Source: Caldilineaceae bacterium (GTDB lineage: Bacteria; Chloroflexota; Anaerolineae; Caldilineales; Caldilineaceae). From it: a stretch of DNA of 64,000 bases. Under the pieces are notes generated by a model that had not been told where the DNA came from, made no database searches, and worked only from the letters and a program-made list of their open reading frames with translations. Positions 55,171-64,000 of the stretch are shown one piece after another. The stretch covers positions 1 to 64,000 of the forward strand of contig JAJDTL010000018.1 of NCBI GenBank assembly GCA_022827195.1, given 5' to 3'. Position numbers and translations under genes: made by a program. Each line of letters begins with the position of its first letter. Positions within the stretch are counted from its first letter, which is position 1.

Positions 55171-56127
55171 TCAAACCAGCGAGAGCGGCTCCTTTCCGGC
55201 CCAAACGCGCTTCAGGTTCTCGAAAATGAAACGCCCGCGCCGCTGCCAGGTATCATAGGTCACGCCGGCGACGTGTGGCGTGAAGATGACGTTCTCAAAC
55301 TGAAGAATCGGATTCTGAGGGTCGGTCGGTTCCTCGTTCAGGACGTCAAGGCCCGCAGCGCGAATTGCCCCGCCTTCAAGAGCGTGGATGAGCGCGGCCT
55401 CGTCGACGACCGGGCCGCGACAAGTATTTATGAGGATGGCGCCGCTCTTCATCTGTGCGAACTCTTGCGCGCCAATGAGATGGTGCGTGCCGTCGTTCAG
55501 AGGGACATGCAGTGTGACGACGTCCGAACATTGCAGCAGATCATCAAGTGTGGTGCGTTCGACCTGCAAGGCGCGCTCGACTTCGCCCGGCGCGGGGAAC
55601 GGATCATAGTACAGGACCTTTGCTCCAAAGGGGACCATCCGCGCGGCCACCTCTTTGCCGATATGGCCGAGACCGACGATGCCGACTGTCTTTCCCTGGA
55701 TAGTGAATGTGGTCATGCCGCTGTCGATCGCCGTCCAACCCTCGTTGCGAACGTTGCGGTCCATCTCGGCGAGACGGCGGTAAACGCTCAGAATGAGTGC
55801 GAACGTGTGTTCGGCCACGTCGATAGCGTTGGTGCCGCCATTGTTGGCCAGTGGAATCGCCAACTCCGCAAGAAGATCCAGCGGCATGCGTTCGAAACCG
55901 GCGCTGACAAGCTGTACGAGCTTGAGCCGCTGCGCCGCGCGCAGCACGGAGTCCTCGATCGCGCTTGGGAAGAGGATGAGGAAGTCGGTGTCTGCAGACA
56001 GACAGGCTTTCTCTACCGGCGGGAGGTCATGTGGAAAGAAAGACACATCCCAGTCGCCTGGCGCCGGCGCGACGACCTGTTTGGACAGTTCCGGTACAAG
56101 CTGGGTGAAAAAGATCACTTTTGGCAT
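55171..56127 (-). CDS. D-isomer specific 2-hydroxyacid dehydrogenase
   Basis: A 318-residue NAD(P)-dependent oxidoreductase. The Rossmann motif GIVGLGHIGKEVA lies near 145. The catalytic triad is Arg in INTCRGPVVDEAAL, Glu in DVLNEEP and His in FTPHVAG. ATG 56127 is chosen with GAAGGAA upstream. It is last of the minus-strand catabolic run. It is probably a glycerate/hydroxypyruvate- or lactate-type reductase in sugar-acid breakdown, not PGDH, because no ACT domain is present. Confidence 0.9.
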   Translation of the reverse strand: MPKVIFFTQLVPELSKQVVAPAPGDWDVSFFPHDLPPVEKACLSADTDFLILFPSAIEDSVLRAAQRLKLVQLVSAGFERMPLDLLAELAIPLANNGGTNAIDVAEHTFALILSVYRRLAEMDRNVRNEGWTAIDSGMTTFTIQGKTVGIVGLGHIGKEVAARMVPFGAKVLYYDPFPAPGEVERALQVERTTLDDLLQCSDVVTLHVPLNDGTHHLIGAQEFAQMKSGAILINTCRGPVVDEAALIHALEGGAIRAAGLDVLNEEPTDPQNPILQFENVIFTPHVAGVTYDTWQRRGRFIFENLKRVWAGKEPLSLV

Positions 56128-56143
56128 CAGCGCATTCCTTCGT

Positions 56144-56920
56144 CTATTGGGCATTCAGTCTCCAGACCTGTTGCGCGGTCCGGCCGAACACCCAGGCGCG
56201 TTCGTCCTTGCTCAGTTCTGAAAGGTAATCGAGGGGGAACGTCAGCGAACTGTCGAAGCCTTCGCGCGTGCTGACCGGCGGCCAGTCGCTGCCCCACATC
56301 GTGCGCTGCGGACCGAATGCCTCCAGCGTCAGCTCGGCCAGCGGCGGGACATCTTCGAACGGGCAGGGAAGGTGACAGAATTCACCGAAACCGGGAAGCT
56401 TTATGGTCACGTTGTTGTATTCGGCGAGAGCCGTAATGGCCTTGAAGTCGTCCAGCCCGGTTTCAGGTGAAGCACCGCCGAGGTGCTCGATGACGAGTGA
56501 AAGATTGGGGAAGCTGCGCAGTACTTCGGCGAATTCGGCGCTTTGCAGTATATCCGGCCGGCTGAAGACGCTGACCACCAGGTCCAACTCGGCGGCTGTG
56601 CGCCAGTGCGCAAGCGGGTCGGCGCCGTGGCCGCGGAAGTCGGCGTGCAGACGGATGCCGACGATGCCTTTGTCGGCCCATCGCCGGACGGCGCTGCCGT
56701 CGTCGTCGTCAGGCACGATCATGGCCGCGGCGAAGCGTCCCGGGTACGCCTCCATGACGTCGACCAGGTAACTATTGTCCGTGTTTCCCAGGTACTGGAT
56801 GAAGACGGCCTGGTCGACGCCGGCCCGCTCCATATGGAAAAGCAGGACCTCGACCGGCTCGTACTTGTAAAGGCCTATGTGGCAGTGGGTATCGACGACT
56901 TCGAACTCTCTTTCGCTCAT
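56144..56920 (-). CDS. Amidohydrolase-2 family protein, short form
   Basis: A 258-residue TIM-barrel hydrolase. It shows DTHCHIG (residues 10-16), the central IRLHADFRGH and IEHLGG, and the terminal WGSDWPPVST with the conserved Asp. It lacks the long inserts of the copies at 10.6-12.9 kb. AGGAG is 9 nt before ATG 56920. It lies 17-20 bp from both neighbours, so it is in the same operon. In such a context the family often acts as a sugar-acid lactonase. Confidence 0.87.
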   Translation of the reverse strand: MSEREFEVVDTHCHIGLYKYEPVEVLLFHMERAGVDQAVFIQYLGNTDNSYLVDVMEAYPGRFAAAMIVPDDDDGSAVRRWADKGIVGIRLHADFRGHGADPLAHWRTAAELDLVVSVFSRPDILQSAEFAEVLRSFPNLSLVIEHLGGASPETGLDDFKAITALAEYNNVTIKLPGFGEFCHLPCPFEDVPPLAELTLEAFGPQRTMWGSDWPPVSTREGFDSSLTFPLDYLSELSKDERAWVFGRTAQQVWRLNAQ

Positions 56921-56940
56921 GGGATCTACTCCTCGCTGAA

Positions 56941-58113
56941 TTAGTTGCGCCCAATCTCGAAGCTGAGCGCCTCCTCGGTTGGCTCTGTGCCCAGCCCCGG
57001 CCCCTGCGGCAGATCGAAAAAGCCGTTCTGACAGTCCATTGCGCTGCGGATGAACTGTTTGTTGCGGTCGAAGATGGAGTGCTGGTATTCGTGCATGACG
57101 AAACTGGCTGAGGTCGCGGCGACGTGCAGGCTGGCAGCCTGGGCGATGCCGAGGTTGATGGTGGCATGGGGCATAACTCGGCAGTGGAAGGCTTGCGCCA
57201 ACTCACAGATGCGGCGGAAGCCGGTGATGCCGGTATGGGCGATCTCCGGCTGGATGACGTTCATGCAGCGGGCTTGCAGGCGGGGCAGGTATTCGTAAAC
57301 GGTGCGCCACTCTTCTCCCAGACCGATCTGCGTGCGGACGGCGCGGGCAACCTGCGCCTGTCCATCCATGTCTTCGGGCGCGACCGGCGCCTCCGCCAGG
57401 TGCAAGTCATACTCGCACAGGCGGTCAATCATCTGGATCGCCTCGAGCGCGGTGTAGCGCCAATGAAGATCGACGAGGATGCGGGGAACGTCGCCGACCG
57501 CGTGGCGAATCGCCTTCATCTCGGCCACCTCGCCCAGGTCAGCCACGGCCGCGGCAATCTTGAACGCGGAGAAGCCGCGGTCGGTCCAGCTCCTGGCGAG
57601 GGCACTGCGTTCGGCAGTGGACCGGCCGGGCAGGCCGGAGACGTAGACAGGCAGGCGCTCATGCCGCAGGCCGCCGAGGAGCTGCCATACCGGCTGACCG
57701 AGCAGTTTACCACGCAGGTCCCACAGGGCGATGTCGAGCCCGGCGATGGCGTCGAGCGCGTAGCCGCCAAAGTGGCCGCGCACGCGCTGCAGATCATAGA
57801 GGTCCTCGTAAATGCGCTCAACGTCGTGCGGGCTGCGGCCGATGACGAAGGGAATGAACAGCTCCTCTAGTATGGTCCGGGCGACCTGGGGCGCGACGAC
57901 GCCAAAACACTCGCCCCAGCCGACGGTGCCGTCGCCGGCTTCCACTCTCACGAGCAAGGTTTGATCGTGCACGGGGTATACTGTGCGATTGCCCGGCCTG
58001 ACGATGTAGCCTTGCGCGTTGGGCCGGCTGCCTTCTTCAAGGGGGCCGAGATAGGGCACATCGCGGGGAATGCGAAGAGGGTAGAGCCGAATGTCAGCAA
58101 TCATCGCGTCCAC
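56941..58113 (-). CDS. Enolase-superfamily (mandelate racemase/MLE) enzyme 1
   Basis: A 390-residue acid-sugar dehydratase-like enzyme. The N-terminal capping domain is followed by a barrel carrying metal ligands Asp in ILVDLHW, Glu in LAEAPV and Glu in GLGEEW. The Lys of SAFKIAAAV (one Lys, not a KxK) and the His of MPHATINLG are probable catalytic residues. It starts at ATG 58113, or a few residues in. It is cotranscribed with the amidohydrolase 20 bp downstream. The substrate is not assignable. Confidence 0.88.
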   Translation of the reverse strand: MDAMIADIRLYPLRIPRDVPYLGPLEEGSRPNAQGYIVRPGNRTVYPVHDQTLLVRVEAGDGTVGWGECFGVVAPQVARTILEELFIPFVIGRSPHDVERIYEDLYDLQRVRGHFGGYALDAIAGLDIALWDLRGKLLGQPVWQLLGGLRHERLPVYVSGLPGRSTAERSALARSWTDRGFSAFKIAAAVADLGEVAEMKAIRHAVGDVPRILVDLHWRYTALEAIQMIDRLCEYDLHLAEAPVAPEDMDGQAQVARAVRTQIGLGEEWRTVYEYLPRLQARCMNVIQPEIAHTGITGFRRICELAQAFHCRVMPHATINLGIAQAASLHVAATSASFVMHEYQHSIFDRNKQFIRSAMDCQNGFFDLPQGPGLGTEPTEEALSFEIGRN

Positions 58114-58161
58114 GGGCCGCCGGTTGTCGCGGGTAAGAGCCTATAGCCTGTCATTTTGCCA

Positions 58162-59778
58162 TCAGCGGGAGGAAACTTCATAAACTGTACCGTCTTCGAG
58201 CCTGGCAACCGTCTTGAAGTCTGCGATTTCCCGCAAGCTTTCGACGCCAAACAGATGGCCCTTTGCCTGGGCATCGAACCAGACAAGAAGTGCCTTTGGC
58301 GATTCGGGCCACAGCCCGGCCAAGGAGGTAACCGGCTTGCGCGGCTCACTGGACTGATGCCTATGGGCCGCCGGCACCCACCTGGCAGGGATCCCGGCAT
58401 GGACGTAGAGGGCAAACGGAACGTTGCTGTACAGTGGAGTTTCCTCACCTTGGCTCAGCCAAACGCTCTTTGCCAATTGGATGGTCTCGCTGGATTGCCA
58501 CACGAAGTGGTTGACGTTGTTGTCAGGTTCCACGGGCCTGGCGATGGTAACGACTTCCCTAACGGCAGCCATCGCGAAAACCGCGACAAGCGCGGCGATC
58601 ACCAGCCGCGACCTGGGAATTCGAATGAGTGATCCCAACAGGGCAAAAGAGATCGTTTTGCCAGCGGAAAAGAGCTCCTGCTCCATGAGATATAGGATGA
58701 TAAGGACAACAGGAACAAATGCCGGTGAAAGGTATCTGTAGCCGATTCGTTCCAGGCCAAAGGTCGTCGCGAGAGCGACCAGGAAAGAGACATAGGTGAT
58801 GTAAAAGATCGAGACTGCGTCCAGCTGCCAGGCGGCCAGCCGGGACCAGCGGAGGAGGTCTCTTGGCTTCAGGAGTGCGCCCGCCAGGTAGCCCGCGACG
58901 GCGGCCAGAACGGCCAGCGCTCCTCTCGAAGTAGCCGTGACGCCAATGAAGTAGACAGGGAAAAACCAGTTCAGATGAAATACAAATGTATAGTAGAGGT
59001 TGTAATACAGCGGGTACTTCGAGGGACCTCGCGAGGCAGTCGGCAGTCCTGTGAGTTGAATGTTTCTGAGTGCCCAAAGTGCCAGCGGCAGCGAAGCAAT
59101 GGCGCAGAAGAGCAGGAGATGAAGGATTCGAGTGCGTACTGTGCAGCGCCCATTGACCAAGATCGCGACTGCGCCAGCCAGAATCAGGGTAACGCCCATA
59201 TACCTTGTCACGCCGGCCAACCCTACCGCGAGCGCAGTCAGAAGCAGTGTCAGGAGGCTGTTCTTGTTGAGGTATCTGTTCAGCCCCAGAAGGAAGACGA
59301 TAGTCAGGAGAATGAAGAAAGGCTCAGAGAGACCGTAGGTCGAGAGGCGGAGCATGTCGGGGGAAAGCAGTACAAAGGCCGTACCGACGACAACGAGGAA
59401 TGGCTCTCTGAGATAGCGCTGGAAGAGCAGGCCGGAGAGGAATACGATCAGGCCAAATGCGGCGGCATCAAAGAATCGTGCGCCTGAGAGCGGCTGGACT
59501 CCGAGAGCGAGGTCTATGAGGGCAATCAGGGCGGGGTAAAGAGGCGCCCACCCGGTCAACGGCGTGCCGTCGAAGTGGGTGAAACCCATGCCCGCGGTCA
59601 AATTGCGGGCAACGGCGATGTATGTGACCGAATCTCCGTGGAGGGCGACGCCGTGAAGCTCGGTCCTGACGAGTGCCAGGACCGGAGCCGTCAGGGCCAT
59701 GAGCAGGAGAATCCACCTGGGCCCCAGCCACATTCCCAAGAGCGACCAGGCGCGCGGACCGACTTGCGAGGCGTTCAC
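58162..59778 (-). CDS. GT-C-like multi-pass membrane protein
   Basis: A 538-residue protein with about ten TM segments. An early extracytoplasmic motif (HGDSVTYIAVARNLTAGMGF, residues about 47-66) has the acidic residue typical of GT-C glycosyltransferases (PMT/ArnT-like), followed by GTPLTGWAPLYPALIAL. The last 120 residues are soluble. It starts 12 bp after the DapA-like gene and ends 48 bp before the enolase gene, so it is embedded in a catabolic operon where a lipid-linked glycosyltransferase is unexpected. Function is inferred from architecture only. Confidence 0.72.
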   Translation of the reverse strand: MNASQVGPRAWSLLGMWLGPRWILLLMALTAPVLALVRTELHGVALHGDSVTYIAVARNLTAGMGFTHFDGTPLTGWAPLYPALIALIDLALGVQPLSGARFFDAAAFGLIVFLSGLLFQRYLREPFLVVVGTAFVLLSPDMLRLSTYGLSEPFFILLTIVFLLGLNRYLNKNSLLTLLLTALAVGLAGVTRYMGVTLILAGAVAILVNGRCTVRTRILHLLLFCAIASLPLALWALRNIQLTGLPTASRGPSKYPLYYNLYYTFVFHLNWFFPVYFIGVTATSRGALAVLAAVAGYLAGALLKPRDLLRWSRLAAWQLDAVSIFYITYVSFLVALATTFGLERIGYRYLSPAFVPVVLIILYLMEQELFSAGKTISFALLGSLIRIPRSRLVIAALVAVFAMAAVREVVTIARPVEPDNNVNHFVWQSSETIQLAKSVWLSQGEETPLYSNVPFALYVHAGIPARWVPAAHRHQSSEPRKPVTSLAGLWPESPKALLVWFDAQAKGHLFGVESLREIADFKTVARLEDGTVYEVSSR

Positions 59779-59790
59779 GGTGTACTCAGC

Positions 59791-60690
59791 TCAGTCGGCC
59801 AGAAGCGGCTCGATCTCGCGCCAGATAGCGTCAAACTCAAGCAGGTCTTTCTGATCGAGAAATGCGCCCGGGATACGGGTGGCGGTGGAAGTGAAGACGC
59901 CGCGACGCAGGAAGACCTGCTTGTAGACGGCTACGCCGTGCATGCGTTCGAAATTGAGCAGCGGAAGGAGCCGGTTGAAAAGGGCGCGGGCCGCGGCTTC
60001 GTTCTTTTGCTCAAGCAGATGCCAGATCTGAGCGTGCACGTCCACCGACTGGCTGGCCGGCATGTTTCCGCAGGCGCCGCGCCGCCATTCGTCGATCATG
60101 TATATGCCGCCCTGGCCGCCGAAGACCCCACGGCAAGCGTCACCCGCGGCGGCAAGGGTACGCGAAATGGCGCGCGGCTCCGGGAGCGTCTCCTCTTTCA
60201 GGTACTGTACGTACTCCAGCTCGGAGCACATGCGGGCCAGTAGATCGGCAGACATGGGCGTGCCGATGGGCCCCATGAAGTTCTGGACGCAGATCGGAAT
60301 GCGCAGCGCGTCGTTAAGCGCACTGTAGTATTCGTAGCAGCCGCCCGCGTCCGGGTGAAGAATGTGAGGCGGCATTGCCATGATTCCGTCTGCGCCGACT
60401 TCTTGGGCGTAGCGGCTGAGGGCTAAAGCCGGTACCCTGTGGCCGTGTGTCGTGGCGGCTATGACTGGAACGCGACCGGCTGCTGCCTCGGTGACTATTC
60501 GGATCCAGCGCCGCCGTTCGTCGTCAGACATCGTCGCAAATTCGCCTGCATTTGCCGGTCCTACCAGGCCCGCCGCGCCTCCTTCGATACAGAACTCTAT
60601 CTGCCGCCGCAGGGCCGCTTCGTCCAACTTCAGCTCATCGTTGAACGGGGTGACGACAATTGCGAAGATGCCGCGCCAGGGTTTGCACAT
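59791..60690 (-). CDS. DapA/NAL-superfamily aldolase or dehydratase
   Basis: A 299-residue (beta/alpha)8 Schiff-base enzyme with Lys165 (EYVQYLKEET). The DHDPS catalytic Tyr position (YNVPSRTG in DapA) reads QNFMGPIG and the Thr-Thr motif reads GPANAGEF, so it is not a true dihydrodipicolinate synthase. It more likely cleaves or dehydrates a 2-keto-3-deoxy sugar acid. ATG 60690 is chosen (GGAG 8 nt upstream); longer starts lack support. It is first of the minus-strand catabolic run. Confidence 0.87.
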   Translation of the reverse strand: MCKPWRGIFAIVVTPFNDELKLDEAALRRQIEFCIEGGAAGLVGPANAGEFATMSDDERRRWIRIVTEAAAGRVPVIAATTHGHRVPALALSRYAQEVGADGIMAMPPHILHPDAGGCYEYYSALNDALRIPICVQNFMGPIGTPMSADLLARMCSELEYVQYLKEETLPEPRAISRTLAAAGDACRGVFGGQGGIYMIDEWRRGACGNMPASQSVDVHAQIWHLLEQKNEAAARALFNRLLPLLNFERMHGVAVYKQVFLRRGVFTSTATRIPGAFLDQKDLLEFDAIWREIEPLLAD

Positions 60691-60948
60691 TGGAAACGCT
60701 CCGGGACCGAATGATGACTGAAGGGGACCACTCAACGGGCATCGGACGATCGGAGTCCCGACGTGGTCGCAGACGTATCGCGGACTTGCGCAATAACCGA
60801 TCGTGGGCGAATATCGATGCTGCCGAAATGGGGTCGCACACCACACCTGCAAACGGACGCTTCAGGCGCAGTTCCCTGCCCTCCCGCCAAGCCGGTTCAG
60901 TATACTACAACCATAGGGTCAATCAATTTGAAAGCGAGCATTCCGATT

Positions 60949-62136
60949 ATGAAAATCACCGGAGTTAACGTCTACGAGCTGCAGGGCGTTCTTGAGCACG
61001 AAGAAGATTTCTGGGAGGAGCGGCTACTGCGCCCGTTGGACATCTACCCCGAGCACAAGGCAGAAGGAGCGCACGAAATGTTCGCGGTTGGCGAGGGACA
61101 ATACCGCATCTCTGCCTACTTTGTCGATATCGAGACCGACGAAGGGGTGTCGGGTCGCGGCGGGCCGCTCCCGCGCGAGCAGGCTTTCATTATTGAGACA
61201 CAGCTGGCGCCGCTGTTGTTCGGCCATGACCCGCTGGCCTCCGAGCGCTTGTGGGACCGGATGTACAGGGCGCAGGTTCATGGGCGCAAGGGCACCGAGA
61301 TGATGGCGCTGAGCGCGGTCGACTGCGCCCTGTGGGACCTGAAGGGGAACTGGTTCGACGCGCCAGTATGTCAGCTGTTGGGCGGCCCGACGCGCACGGA
61401 GGTGCCGGCGTATGCCAGCGCGCTGGGCTTCTCGCTTGACCCGGAGCTGGTGCAGGAGCGAGCGAAGCAGTTCGTGGCCCAGGGATACCGGGCGACCAAG
61501 TGGTTCTTCCGCGACGGCCCGACCGACGGGAAGGCGGGGATGGAACGCAACCTGAGGCTGGTGCGCACATTGCGGGAAAGCGTAGGGCCCGACGTGGATA
61601 TCATGCTAGACTGCTGGATGAGCTGGGACGTGCCGTATACGGTGCAGATGGCGCGGCGTCTGGAGGAGTACGCGCCGCGCTGGATCGAGGAGCCGGTTCT
61701 GCCGGACAAGATCGAGCAGTACGCGCAGATCCGCGGGCAGGTGAATGTGCCCATTAGCGGCGGCGAGCACGAGTACACGCGCTGGGGGCTGAAGCAGCTG
61801 ATGGATGCGGGCGCGTGCGACGTCTACCAGCCCGATATCTACTGGTGCGGCGGCATCTCAGAGACACAGAAGATCCTGGCGCTGGCATCTGCCTATGACG
61901 TACCGGTCATCCCGCACGGCCACTCAACGCCGGCCAGCATTCATGTCATTGCAGCCTGGCCGGAGCCAATCACGCCCCTGCTCGAGTATCTGATCAAATG
62001 GAATGAAGTCCACCAGTTCTTTCTCAAGAAACCGGTCAAGCCGGTCAACGGGATGGTGAGCGTGCCGGACGGGCCCGGGATAGGCATGGCGTTGGACGAA
62101 AAGAAGATCGAGGGGCGCGCGGAGGTGAAATTCTAG
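60949..62136 (+). CDS. Enolase-superfamily (mandelate racemase/MLE) enzyme 2
   Basis: A 395-residue acid-sugar dehydratase-like protein. The barrel shows TKWFFRDGPTDG (a rhamnonate- or fuconate-type segment), metal ligands Asp in IMLDCWMSW, Glu in WIEEPVLP and Glu in SGGEHEY, and His in IPHGHSTPASIH. It is divergent in sequence and orientation from enzyme 1, so likely has a different substrate. ATG 60949 is the family start; TTG 60928 is possible. It shares a divergent upstream region with the DapA-like gene. Confidence 0.88.
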   Translation: MKITGVNVYELQGVLEHEEDFWEERLLRPLDIYPEHKAEGAHEMFAVGEGQYRISAYFVDIETDEGVSGRGGPLPREQAFIIETQLAPLLFGHDPLASERLWDRMYRAQVHGRKGTEMMALSAVDCALWDLKGNWFDAPVCQLLGGPTRTEVPAYASALGFSLDPELVQERAKQFVAQGYRATKWFFRDGPTDGKAGMERNLRLVRTLRESVGPDVDIMLDCWMSWDVPYTVQMARRLEEYAPRWIEEPVLPDKIEQYAQIRGQVNVPISGGEHEYTRWGLKQLMDAGACDVYQPDIYWCGGISETQKILALASAYDVPVIPHGHSTPASIHVIAAWPEPITPLLEYLIKWNEVHQFFLKKPVKPVNGMVSVPDGPGIGMALDEKKIEGRAEVKF

Positions 62137-62151
62137 GCGCAAACGGGATGT

Positions 62152-63819
62152 TCAGCGCGGCGTTGTGGGATAGCCGATGGGATCGATGTGGGCTTCGACG
62201 AGGAAGGGCGCGTTGCCTGCTGCAGCCCGCGCCAGCGCCTCGTCGCACGCGTCGGGGGTCGTGACCCGGGCCGATTCGATACCGTATCCGGCAGCGATCT
62301 TGGTGAAGTCGGGCGCGGGAAACTCGGTGCCCAAAGGCTCCTTGCCTTGCCGGATTTGGTGCGAGCGGATCAGGTCGATCGCATTGTCGACCGGGACGAC
62401 GACCGTTATCGGCAGGCTGAGGCGGGCAAGAACGCTCAGCTCGCCCATGCACATGAGCAGCCCGCCGTCGCCTATCATGCAAGCCACCCTTTCGCCGGGT
62501 CTGGCCAGCGCCGTGCCGATGGCCGCGGGCAGTCCGAAACCCATGCATGAGAGCCCGTTTGAGAGTGCGAAGCGGTTCGGACGCAGGGTGGGCCACTCGA
62601 GGCTGCTGAAAATCTTGTGACTGCCTACGTCCACGGCAAGCATCGCTTCGGCAGGCAGGTGGCGGCGCATACTATCGAGAAGCTGCTGGGGAAGGAGCTT
62701 TCCAGGTCGCGGCGCCGGCAGGGATTTAGCTGCCCGCTCTCTACGGAATCTGTCTACCCTTGTCGCGCCCCACTCCCGGTTGCTGTAGAATTCGCTGTCT
62801 GCCAGTTGCAGCAGCGCAGATTGTATCGAACCTACCATTTCAACGTCTGCGGGTAGGACGGGGTCTTCGTTCGGCCAGTTGGCGATCCATATCAGCGGGA
62901 CATTGCCAGGGTCTTCGCCCGTGCCGCTCCCGTCAGGACGCGTCAACGACCACGGCTTTACCAGTTCCACGACGTCGAATCCGACGGCAATGACGCAGTC
63001 CGCCTCTTCGAGAATTTCGTAGGCGGGGTCGGTTCGAGTCAGGCCGATTACGCCTGCGCTCAAAGGGTGGTTGGCGGGCAGGGCGCCTTTGGCCTTTGGT
63101 GAAACGATGACCGGCGCGTTCGCCGCTTCGGCCAGCGATTTCAGAGCGCCATAGGGGGCTTCCGGTTCCAGCCCCAGACCGGCGAGTATCACGGGGCGAC
63201 AGGCGCCGGCGATGAGCGCGTGCGCTCGGGAAATGAGGTCCGGGCTCGGGGATAACCGGGACTCTCCAAGAAGGCTCGCCTGTTCATCTTTCTTTCTGGT
63301 CGGGGGACGTCCCCCGCCGACGGCCTGCAGGTCGGCCTCTTCATTGCTGATCTGCAAGTGCACGGGACCGGGCCGACCCTGCATGGTCAGGGCGATCGTC
63401 GGCGCAAGTTCGGCGGCCGCGTTCAGCGGCGACACCTTGAGCGTGCGCTTGGTAATCGGGGAAAACAGCGCCTGCAAATCTACGACCTGGTGTGTGTAAT
63501 TGGGCAGCAGCGTATCCGGCTTTTGGGCCGTGATGAGGACGATTGGCGCCCGATCCAGCCAGGCATGACCGATGCCGGGTACGGCGTTGAGGGCGCCGGG
63601 GCCAAGCGTGGTCAGCACGCAGCCAGGGCGGCATGTCGCGCGGGCGAAGGCATCGGCGGCAAAGACTGCGCTCTGTTCGTGGTGCATCAGCTCGAAGCGG
63701 ATGCCTAGCCGATGCAACGCTTCCAGGACGGCGACGACTTCACCGCCGGGCATGCCGAAGACAGTTCGCACGCCGGCTTCGTGAAGCGTTTGGGCGATCA
63801 TTTGGGCTACGGTGGGCAT
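62152..63819 (-). CDS. Thiamine-pyrophosphate enzyme, acetolactate-synthase-like
   Basis: A 555-residue TPP enzyme. The PYR domain begins MPTVAQMIAQTLHEAGVRTVFGMPGGE and carries the conserved Glu in HHEQSAVFAADAF. The PP domain has GDGGLLMCMGELSVLARLSL and a following Asn (VPVDNAIDLIRSHQ). ATG 63819 marks the domain start, though its ribosome-binding site (AAGGAA) is distant. It is a distant paralogue of the TPP enzyme at 49.4 kb. It converges with enolase enzyme 2 (15-bp gap) and is probably part of the sugar-acid locus. Confidence 0.88.
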   Translation of the reverse strand: MPTVAQMIAQTLHEAGVRTVFGMPGGEVVAVLEALHRLGIRFELMHHEQSAVFAADAFARATCRPGCVLTTLGPGALNAVPGIGHAWLDRAPIVLITAQKPDTLLPNYTHQVVDLQALFSPITKRTLKVSPLNAAAELAPTIALTMQGRPGPVHLQISNEEADLQAVGGGRPPTRKKDEQASLLGESRLSPSPDLISRAHALIAGACRPVILAGLGLEPEAPYGALKSLAEAANAPVIVSPKAKGALPANHPLSAGVIGLTRTDPAYEILEEADCVIAVGFDVVELVKPWSLTRPDGSGTGEDPGNVPLIWIANWPNEDPVLPADVEMVGSIQSALLQLADSEFYSNREWGATRVDRFRRERAAKSLPAPRPGKLLPQQLLDSMRRHLPAEAMLAVDVGSHKIFSSLEWPTLRPNRFALSNGLSCMGFGLPAAIGTALARPGERVACMIGDGGLLMCMGELSVLARLSLPITVVVPVDNAIDLIRSHQIRQGKEPLGTEFPAPDFTKIAAGYGIESARVTTPDACDEALARAAAGNAPFLVEAHIDPIGYPTTPR

Positions 63820-63836
63820 AGAGGGCGGTCGTTCCT

Positions 63837-64000
63837 TTAGGTGCGGTCGAAGTATTTGCCAACGAGCAGTTCCAGGCGGTCGATCACCTGCCTGGGGACA
63901 ACATCCTTGCTCGTCATCAGAGCATCCTTCAGCGCATCGGCGTAGGGGGAAGGTCCACATTCGGAAAGCAGCGCGATGGCGTTAGCGACGGCCTGGACGG
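63837..64000 (-). CDS. Partial gene at the window edge
   Basis: The last 53 codons of a minus-strand gene are present, running off the right end. The visible C-terminus is ALLSECGPSPYADALKDALM and then DRLELLVGKYFDRT before the TAA at 63837-63839. It lies 17 bp upstream of the TPP enzyme and is probably in its operon. No family is recognised from this fragment. Confidence 0.5.
   Translation of the reverse strand, partial: VQAVANAIALLSECGPSPYADALKDALMTSKDVVPRQVIDRLELLVGKYFDRT

Noticed and set aside
59791..60690. Calling this gene dapA
   Set aside because: The Schiff-base Lys is present but the DHDPS Tyr and Thr-Thr residues are replaced, and the operon is catabolic.

Overview
The window is a high-GC, gene-dense bacterial chromosome segment. 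No rRNA, tRNA, CRISPR array or phage structural gene is visible. My best inference, without a search, is a heterotrophic member of the Chloroflexota (Caldilineales/Anaerolineae type). The grounds are the mix of DUF3105 and LysM/L,D-transpeptidase envelope proteins, MoxR-DUF58-DUF4129 genes, phytanoyl-CoA dioxygenase, amidohydrolase-2 and mandelate-racemase families, and intergenic heptad repeats.

Layout. 0-0.7 kb: intergenic repeats ending in a good promoter. 0.7-3.8 kb: Gfo/Idh/MocA oxidoreductase, UlaG-like metallo-hydrolase and a convergent PfkB sugar kinase. 4-9.5 kb: decayed FG-GAP/UnbV gene, then three tandem paralogous 14-TM MFS exporters. 9.6-14.8 kb: PhyH dioxygenase, two tandem amidohydrolases, a Rieske ferredoxin and an M20 dipeptidase. 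14.9-21.0 kb: envelope block (LysM/SH3/glycosidase-like protein, thioesterase, peptide deformylase, DUF3105, two L,D-transpeptidases). 21-23.6 kb: decayed region with an S9-peptidase pseudogene interrupted by a dead IS982-family element. 23.7-28.7 kb: class III aminotransferase, YbjN-like protein, small protein, signal peptidase I and an AlbA/Schlafen-type ATPase. 28.7-32.4 kb: gyrA and rplI. 32.8-36.8 kb: response regulator, triple-PDZ protein, histidine kinase. 37-41.5 kb: Cys-less Trm112-like membrane protein, two small proteins, and a large M16 lipoprotein peptidase. 41.5-43.5 kb: about 2 kb essentially non-coding and packed with repeats. 43.5-47.6 kb: siroheme nitrite/sulfite reductase, conserved small protein, TrpD2-like protein. 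47.6-55 kb (minus): CCA nucleotidyltransferase, TPP enzyme, DUF4129, DUF58, MoxR. 55.2-64 kb: a sugar-acid-like catabolic locus (2-hydroxyacid dehydrogenase, amidohydrolase, two enolase-superfamily dehydratases, DapA-like aldolase, TPP enzyme) that also holds a GT-C-like membrane protein.

How genes work together. The minus-strand genes from 60.7 to 55.2 kb are nearly contiguous and read as one operon. A plausible scheme is lactone hydrolysis by the amidohydrolase, dehydration by the enolase-superfamily enzymes, retro-aldol cleavage by the DapA-like lyase, and reduction or decarboxylation by the dehydrogenase and TPP enzyme. The response regulator-PDZ-kinase trio looks like an envelope sensing unit. 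The LysM and L,D-transpeptidase genes point to 3-3 cross-linked or otherwise remodelled peptidoglycan.

The least expected signal is non-coding: a composite repeat family with three copies, at about 0.35-0.56, 42.7-42.9 and 42.9-43.2 kb. Each copy carries a double hairpin whose stems are identical while the loops vary, and heptanucleotide tandem repeats lie in or near each. Copies A and C sit just upstream of near-consensus promoters.
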